From Campylobacterota bacterium (GTDB lineage: Bacteria; Campylobacterota; Campylobacteria; Campylobacterales; SZUA-545): a stretch of DNA of 8,954 nt. The stretch lies in the NCBI GenBank assembly GCA_003561815.1, contig PWVP01000042.1, forward strand, positions 1 to 8,954. The letters run 5' to 3'. The translations under genes and the position numbers were made by a program. Within the stretch, counting starts at the first letter, position 1. The number at the start of each line of letters is the position of its first letter. Positions 5,128-8,954 of this stretch are shown here, piece by piece. The notes beneath the pieces are model-generated. The model was not told the origin of the DNA, did not search any database, and worked only from the letters and a program-made list of their open reading frames with translations.

Positions 5128-7424
5128 CTCGAGCGCGGCGAGGGGGTCATCTCGCGGGTCTGAAAAAAGCCCACAATCTGCGTCAGGTTCTCCGACTCGC
5201 TTAGAAGGCGACTGGCCATCTGGCTCAGCCCTTCGCCCGATTGCCGCGTCTGCTCGATCGTCTGGCCCTGGCGACTCACCGCACCGGTGATGGTGTGGGT
5301 TTTGGCCACGACGGTTCGCATCGCCTCCTCGATCCGCTCTAATGCACCGGTCGCTTCGGTCGCCTTATCGCTCACCGCCACGGTCTGATCCCGCCCGCTG
5401 ACGGTCTGCTGGCGCGCCTGGGCCGACTGCTGACCGATCTCTTTAGAGAGCACATCGATCTCACGCGCGGCGCGCAGCGCATCTTCGGCCAGCTCACGCA
5501 CCTTATCGGCCACCACCGCAAACCCGCGCCCGTGCTCTCCGGCGCGAGCCGCCTCGATCGCAGCGTTGAGAGCGAGTAGATTGGTCTGGTCCGCCACCTC
5601 TTCGATATTGTCCACAAACCCGCCAATCCCCTGGGCGCTGCTATCGAGCCGCTCCATGAGGCTCGCGAGCGCATGAAGTGACTCCGCGACGCTGCCCATG
5701 CTCTCGATCGCCTCTTTGATGTGGCCACCGCTGGCGAGCGTCTCCTCCTGCATGCGCGTAGAGAGGCGGCTCGCTTCGGTGATGGAGGCGATCACCTCCT
5801 CCATGCTGGTGGCCAGCTCGTTTCCAGCTGAGACCAGCTCATCACTCGAGAGCCCCAGCGCACGGGCGGACTCATCGATCAGAAGCGAAGCGGATTTGGT
5901 CTTTCGCACCACATCCGAGAGGCTCAGCTGCAGATGGGCGACGGCATTGCCCAAGATATCGCTCTGGCCTCTGGCCTGCACTGTGACCGTGAGGTTACCC
6001 CCAGCCATCTGCTCCAGCGTGCGGGCTTTGGCCTCCAGATCGTCTAAAAGCTCATTAAAGGCGGTGGCCACAAACCCCATCTCGGTGCCGTGTTCGACCT
6101 CCACGCGGCGAGTGAGATCGCCCTGTTCGACGATGGCACCGATGGTTTTGATGGTGTCCACCCAGCTCATCCGCGCGCCGTGTTCGCTCACATTAAGCCC
6201 CATCTCCTCATCCTCGGCACTCACCCGCAGCGCTTTAAACTGCCGCAGCACCCAAAAGAGGATCAGGCCGGTGCCAAAAGCCCAGCCAAAGACCGCCACC
6301 ACACCGATGAGCTGAACCACAAACTGATCGGCCACACTCTCTAAGGGCAGCGTCTCTAAGGGCGCAATAAAGCTCAGTGCCAGCGTCCCCCACACTCCGG
6401 CAAAGCCGTGGGCGGGAATCGCCCCCACCGGATCGTCGAGTTTGAGGATGTAGGCGAGCAGATACTCAGCGGCGTAAAAGACCGCGCCGGAACTCAGGCC
6501 GATGAGAATCGCGCCGCCGGGGGTGAGGATATCAGCACTGGCGGTCACCCCCACCAGACCGGCGAGGATGCCGTTGAGCATCTTCTCCACCAGTGGACGC
6601 CTCTCGATCGCTACTGAGATCCCAAAACAGGCCAGACCGCCAAAGGCGGCGGCAAGCATGGTGTTCATAATCACCGTGGGCACCGTATCATCGGCGGTGA
6701 GGGTACTACCGCCATTAAAGCCAAACCAGCCAAACCAGAGGATAAAGATCCCCACCGCCGCGATGGCCAGATTGTGCGGCGGGATCTCGCGGGGCTTGCC
6801 CTCCACAAAGCGGCCCAGACGGGGGCCTAGCAGGATAATCCCCGCTAGACCGACCCACGCGCCCACCGAGTGCACCACCGTGCTACCGGCGAAATCGACA
6901 AACCCCATCGCCGCGAGCCACCCCTCCTCTTCACCGGCGATCGCCCCCCAGATCCAGTGGCCACTCACCGGGTAGATGATCGCCACCGTGACCAACGCCA
7001 TCACGATGTAGCCCTTAAACTGCATCCGCTCGGCCACCGCCCCGGAGACGATGGTCGCCGCCGTACCGGCAAAGACCGCCTGAAAGACAAAAAAGGCGTA
7101 GTTGTAGGCATCGTCATCGCTGAGCATAAAGTGGCTGGTGCCAAAAAGCCCGCCATTGCTGATGCCAAACATAACACCAAAGCCCACCAGCCAGAAAACC
7201 GCGATCGATACGGTCATATCGCCGATGTTTTTGATGGCGACATTGATGGTGTTTTTCGCCCGCACCATCCCGGTCTCAAGCAGCGTAAAGCCCGCCTGCA
7301 TAAAAAAGACCAGCACGGTCGCAATCAAGATCCAGAGCAGATCCAGATTCTCCTGCATAATCACCGCACCCGGTGCCGCCCACACACTACAGGCGATCAA
7401 CGCCCAAAAAAATCCAATCCGCAT
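5124..7424 (-). CDS. Ammonium transporter fused to a methyl-accepting chemotaxis signalling domain (Amt-HAMP-MCP)
   Basis: This 766-aa inner-membrane protein is predicted to bind or conduct ammonium and signal to CheA/CheW. Residues 1-18 resemble a cleavable signal peptide. The 11-helix Amt domain spans about 25-398. By motif alignment to E. coli AmtB the functional residues are present: F118 and F236 (Phe gate), W159 and S240 (recruitment site), D177, and the twin histidines H185 and H339. The conserved Amt tail GLNVSEHG (409-416) is also intact. Two HAMP-like segments follow at about 425-465 and 466-505 (GDLTRRVEV...; GGNLTVTVQ...), then the MCP helical hairpin at about 505-750. The tip is EVADQTNLLALNAAIEAARA with GRGFAVVADKVRELAE at 609-647. 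There is no C-terminal NWETF-type pentapeptide for CheR/CheB docking. The ATG has GGGAGG 5 nt upstream. No glnK lies adjacent. It is divergent from mgtE. The domain fusion is clear; a chemoreceptor role is inference. Confidence 0.95.
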   Translation of the reverse strand: MRIGFFWALIACSVWAAPGAVIMQENLDLLWILIATVLVFFMQAGFTLLETGMVRAKNTINVAIKNIGDMTVSIAVFWLVGFGVMFGISNGGLFGTSHFMLSDDDAYNYAFFVFQAVFAGTAATIVSGAVAERMQFKGYIVMALVTVAIIYPVSGHWIWGAIAGEEEGWLAAMGFVDFAGSTVVHSVGAWVGLAGIILLGPRLGRFVEGKPREIPPHNLAIAAVGIFILWFGWFGFNGGSTLTADDTVPTVIMNTMLAAAFGGLACFGISVAIERRPLVEKMLNGILAGLVGVTASADILTPGGAILIGLSSGAVFYAAEYLLAYILKLDDPVGAIPAHGFAGVWGTLALSFIAPLETLPLESVADQFVVQLIGVVAVFGWAFGTGLILFWVLRQFKALRVSAEDEEMGLNVSEHGARMSWVDTIKTIGAIVEQGDLTRRVEVEHGTEMGFVATAFNELLDDLEAKARTLEQMAGGNLTVTVQARGQSDILGNAVAHLQLSLSDVVRKTKSASLLIDESARALGLSSDELVSAGNELATSMEEVIASITEASRLSTRMQEETLASGGHIKEAIESMGSVAESLHALASLMERLDSSAQGIGGFVDNIEEVADQTNLLALNAAIEAARAGEHGRGFAVVADKVRELAEDALRAAREIDVLSKEIGQQSAQARQQTVSGRDQTVAVSDKATEATGALERIEEAMRTVVAKTHTITGAVSRQGQTIEQTRQSGEGLSQMASRLLSESENLTQIVGFFQTREMTPSPRSS

Positions 7425-7469
7425 CCTTGCCTCCCGATCGTGGTTTCACTCCCCTATCCTGCGATCATC

Positions 7470-7485
7470 TGCAAAAAGCAGTCAA
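7470..7485 (-). promoter_or_regulatory. Possible promoter element upstream of the Amt-MCP gene
   Basis: Read on the minus strand, the segment is TTGACTGCTTTTTGCA, about 45-60 bp before the ATG. TTGACT resembles a sigma-70 -35 box, but no good -10 follows at 16-18 bp. Alternatively, TTGCA matches the -12 half of a sigma-54 promoter, and the distance to the ATG suits that. The -24 GG half is poor (TTG). Nitrogen-responsive sigma-54 control is common for ammonium transporters, but the match here is weak. Confidence 0.2.
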
Positions 7486-7497
7486 TACTATGATTAA

Positions 7498-7515
7498 AAT
7501 TTAACCAATTTAACC
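7498..7515. repeat. Tandem 9-bp direct repeat in the amt-MCP/mgtE intergenic region
   Basis: AATTTAACC occurs twice in perfect tandem (7498-7506 and 7507-7515). It sits in the most AT-rich part of the 143-bp divergent intergenic region and is followed at once by a CGATCG palindrome. The copies lie roughly 75-90 bp upstream of the Amt-MCP ATG and roughly 27-45 bp upstream of the mgtE -10. The repeat is seen directly; a role as a regulator-binding site is inference. Confidence 0.45.
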
Positions 7516-7522
7516 GATCGCA

Positions 7523-7535
7523 TTTGGAAACCAAA
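7523..7535. promoter_or_regulatory. Short inverted repeat in the -35 position of the mgtE promoter
   Basis: TTTGG-AAA-CCAAA is a perfect 5-bp inverted repeat with a 3-bp spacer. It ends 3 bp before the TG of the extended -10 element and occupies the place where a -35 box would be. It could be a small operator for a repressor or activator. No known consensus is claimed. Confidence 0.35.
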
Positions 7536-7538
7536 GGG

Positions 7539-7547
7539 TGTTACAAT
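7539..7547 (+). promoter_or_regulatory. Extended -10 promoter of mgtE
   Basis: TGTTACAAT matches the extended -10 form TGnTATAAT with one mismatch. No -35 hexamer is seen at the expected distance. Transcription would start near 7553-7555 and leave a leader of only about 14 nt before the ATG at 7568. That rules out an M-box magnesium riboswitch in the leader. The position also argues that the GTG at 7538 is not the start codon. Confidence 0.5.
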
Positions 7548-7567
7548 CCAGCGCACAAAGGATGGCG

Positions 7568-8917
7568 ATGGAGTTTAAAGCGGTCGATCTCTACCTTAAG
7601 GAGCTCGCCCAGGGGCACAAGCCCTCTAAAGGCGTGGATGATGCCGATGTGGCGGACTACCTCGAACAGGTCAAACAGGCCGATGAGAGGAAGTTTCTAG
7701 GCTATCTTAAAACCCTCCCGCCGCCCCTGCGGGCCCAGACGGTGATCGAGCTGCCCACCACCTTTCAGGTCGATCTTCTCTCGCAGATGGCGCCCCAAGA
7801 GCTCGCCGAGCTGATCGATGCGCTCGAGAGCGATGACGCGACCGACTTTGCCAAACTGATCGGGCGGGTGGATGAGGCGCTTTTGGCGTCGGTCCTAAAG
7901 AGGGTTAGCAGCGCACACCAGGCGCAGCTTCAGACCCTAATCGCCTACCGGGAGGATGAGGCGGGCGCCATGATGCAGACCGAGCTCTTTCGTGTTTGCG
8001 AGGATGAGACGCTGGCTGAGGCCCTGCCCCGTCTGCAGACGCTGAAAAAACGGCCCGGTATCGGACGGATTCACTTCGCGTTTGTAACCGATCGGGCGGG
8101 CAAGCTGCTGCGTGTGCTGGGGCTTGATGATCTGATTTTAGAGGATCGTAGCAAGCGTTTTAATGAGATCCCAAACGGCACCCATCCGCTCTATAGCGTA
8201 CAGCCCCATGAGCCGATCCAAAGAGCGGCGGACATTGTCCAGAAGTACGATCTGACGGTTCTAGCGGTGGTGGATAGTCAGGGGCGACTACTCGGGCGCA
8301 TCACCCACGACGATGTGGTGGACTGGGTACAGAAGAAAGCGACCGAGCAGATGTATAAGCTCGCCCATATCGCTCCTGGCGAAGAACTGCACGCCCCTGC
8401 AGCCGATACCGCCCGTAGCCGCACCACCTGGCTGGGGGTGAATCTCATCGGTATCACCGTTGTCTCGATTGTGATTGGCCTCTTTGAGGAGGTGCTCAGC
8501 GCCATTGTGGCGATCGCGATTTTAATGCCGATCGTGGCCAATATGGCCGGGTCGGCCTCGGTTCAGACCATCACCGTGGCGATTCGGCAGATGGCGCTGG
8601 GTGAGCTGCGCTATGAGACCCTCTGGCCCTTTATCCGCCGCGAGATTCTCATCTCGGTGGGCAACGGTGTGGTGTTTGGCATACTTGTCGGCCTCATCTC
8701 GCAGTGGCGCTTTGGGGATCTGGAGGTCTCGGTGGTGATCGCTCTGGCGATGTTTGCCAGCCTGCTCTTTGCCGGTGCGATCGGCGCACTGGTGCCCATC
8801 TGGTTTCGCAAAATGGGTTTTGACCCCGCCATCACCTCTTCGGTGCTGATTGTCACCTTTATGGATGTGCTGGGTTTTGCCTTTTTCCTCGGGCTTGCGA
8901 CCCTCTGGCTACTTTAA
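7568..8917 (+). CDS. mgtE: MgtE-family magnesium channel/transporter
   Basis: This is an inner-membrane Mg2+ channel gated by cytoplasmic Mg2+. From the ATG at 7568 the protein is 449 aa, the usual MgtE length. It has an N-terminal superhelical MgtE_N domain (about 20-130), a linker with EDEAGAMM at 129-136, paired CBS domains (about 137-260), and a five-helix membrane domain (about 287-448). Family signatures in the pore domain are LMPIVANMAGSASVQTITVAIRQMALGEL at 319-347 and GFDPAITSSVLIVTFMD at 417-433. The last Asp corresponds to the ion-coordinating Asp432 of the Thermus enzyme. AAAGG (7557-7561) is 6 nt before the ATG at 7568 but abuts the ATG at 7562. A GTG at 7538 would start inside the promoter and add ten residues with no family match. 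It is divergent from Amt-MCP across a shared regulatory region, and no functional link between the two is evident. Confidence 0.95.
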   Translation: MEFKAVDLYLKELAQGHKPSKGVDDADVADYLEQVKQADERKFLGYLKTLPPPLRAQTVIELPTTFQVDLLSQMAPQELAELIDALESDDATDFAKLIGRVDEALLASVLKRVSSAHQAQLQTLIAYREDEAGAMMQTELFRVCEDETLAEALPRLQTLKKRPGIGRIHFAFVTDRAGKLLRVLGLDDLILEDRSKRFNEIPNGTHPLYSVQPHEPIQRAADIVQKYDLTVLAVVDSQGRLLGRITHDDVVDWVQKKATEQMYKLAHIAPGEELHAPAADTARSRTTWLGVNLIGITVVSIVIGLFEEVLSAIVAIAILMPIVANMAGSASVQTITVAIRQMALGELRYETLWPFIRREILISVGNGVVFGILVGLISQWRFGDLEVSVVIALAMFASLLFAGAIGALVPIWFRKMGFDPAITSSVLIVTFMDVLGFAFFLGLATLWLL

Positions 8918-8954
8918 GCCAGGCTCCATTACTATATCGAGATATTTAGATATA
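8918..8954. other. Short AT-rich end of window, no gene seen
   Basis: After the mgtE TAA the GC content drops sharply. ATATC-GA-GATAT (8934-8945) is an inverted repeat, followed by TTAGATATA. It has no GC-rich stem or T-run typical of an intrinsic terminator. It may belong to the control region of the next gene, and the window is too short to tell. Confidence 0.25.

Noticed and set aside
5127..5134. GCTCGAGC palindrome just after the phosphatase stop, as a terminator
   Set aside because: It has no loop and no following T-run on either strand, and it lies within the coding end of Amt-MCP.
5698..6315. 205-codon open frame on the + strand opposite the chemoreceptor domain
   Set aside because: It has a Ser/Ala/Arg-rich translation mirroring the MCP helices on the other strand, no ribosome-binding site and no family resemblance.
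6502..7493. Long + strand open frames opposite the Amt domain (157, 207 and 119 codons)
   Set aside because: Their composition (many His, Pro, Arg) reflects the complement of membrane-helix codons. The Amt frame on the minus strand is unambiguous.
1..8954. CRISPR arrays, tRNA or rRNA genes, insertion sequences, phage genes
   Set aside because: No regularly spaced repeats, cloverleaf sequence, rRNA-like stretch, transposase or integrase motifs or terminal inverted repeats were seen anywhere in the window.
1..8954. A previously undescribed defence system built from RecQ, MntA and HepT
   Set aside because: RecQ is a normal housekeeping type and convergent to the TA relic, and the toxin is broken. 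Adjacency alone does not support a joint system.

Overview
This window comes from a Gram-negative bacterium with fairly high GC (high fifties by eye, not computed). It appears to be motile and rich in signalling genes. Two weak clues point toward Campylobacterota (epsilonproteobacteria). The first PAS domain of the diguanylate cyclase has a 'CIC..F' followed by 'GFL' pattern that I associate from memory with sensor proteins of that phylum. The mgtE promoter is an extended -10 with no clear -35. A high-GC Campylobacterota or a sulfur-oxidising gammaproteobacterium would both fit, and I cannot fix the taxon. The palindrome CGATCG is strikingly common, with about 27 copies counted by hand, five of them inside GCGATCGC.

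Layout, left to right. The tail of an unknown gene lies at 1-49 (+). recQ, a full-length RecQ helicase, is at 39-1820 (+). A relic of a HepT HEPN toxin is at 1817-1989 (-), followed by its intact partner, the MntA nucleotidyltransferase antitoxin, at 1982-2299 (-). A PAS-PAS-GGEEF diguanylate cyclase is at 2363-3703 (-). Divergent from it, about 30 bp away, is a membrane Cache-sensor SpoIIE/PP2C phosphatase at 3736-5127 (+). An ammonium transporter fused to HAMP domains and a chemoreceptor signalling domain is at 5124-7424 (-). Divergent from that is an MgtE magnesium channel at 7568-8917 (+). No gene-free stretch exceeds about 145 bp. The only sizeable intergenic region (7425-7567) carries a tandem repeat, an inverted repeat and a promoter.

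Three genes form a sensory cluster. They encode a soluble c-di-GMP synthase with PAS sensors, a transmembrane protein phosphatase with an extracytoplasmic Cache sensor, and an Amt-chemoreceptor fusion that probably couples ammonium passage to CheA control. The Amt-MCP fusion is the most interesting gene. The transporter half keeps the aromatic gate and twin-histidine pore residues. The signalling half keeps the chemoreceptor hairpin tip. No PII (glnK) gene lies beside it.

The second notable point is the decayed MntA-HepT toxin-antitoxin locus. The antitoxin and the toxin's active-site motif survive, but most of the N-terminal half of the toxin is gone. Genes are packed tightly: both convergent gene pairs overlap at their stop codons, and no terminator is visible between them.
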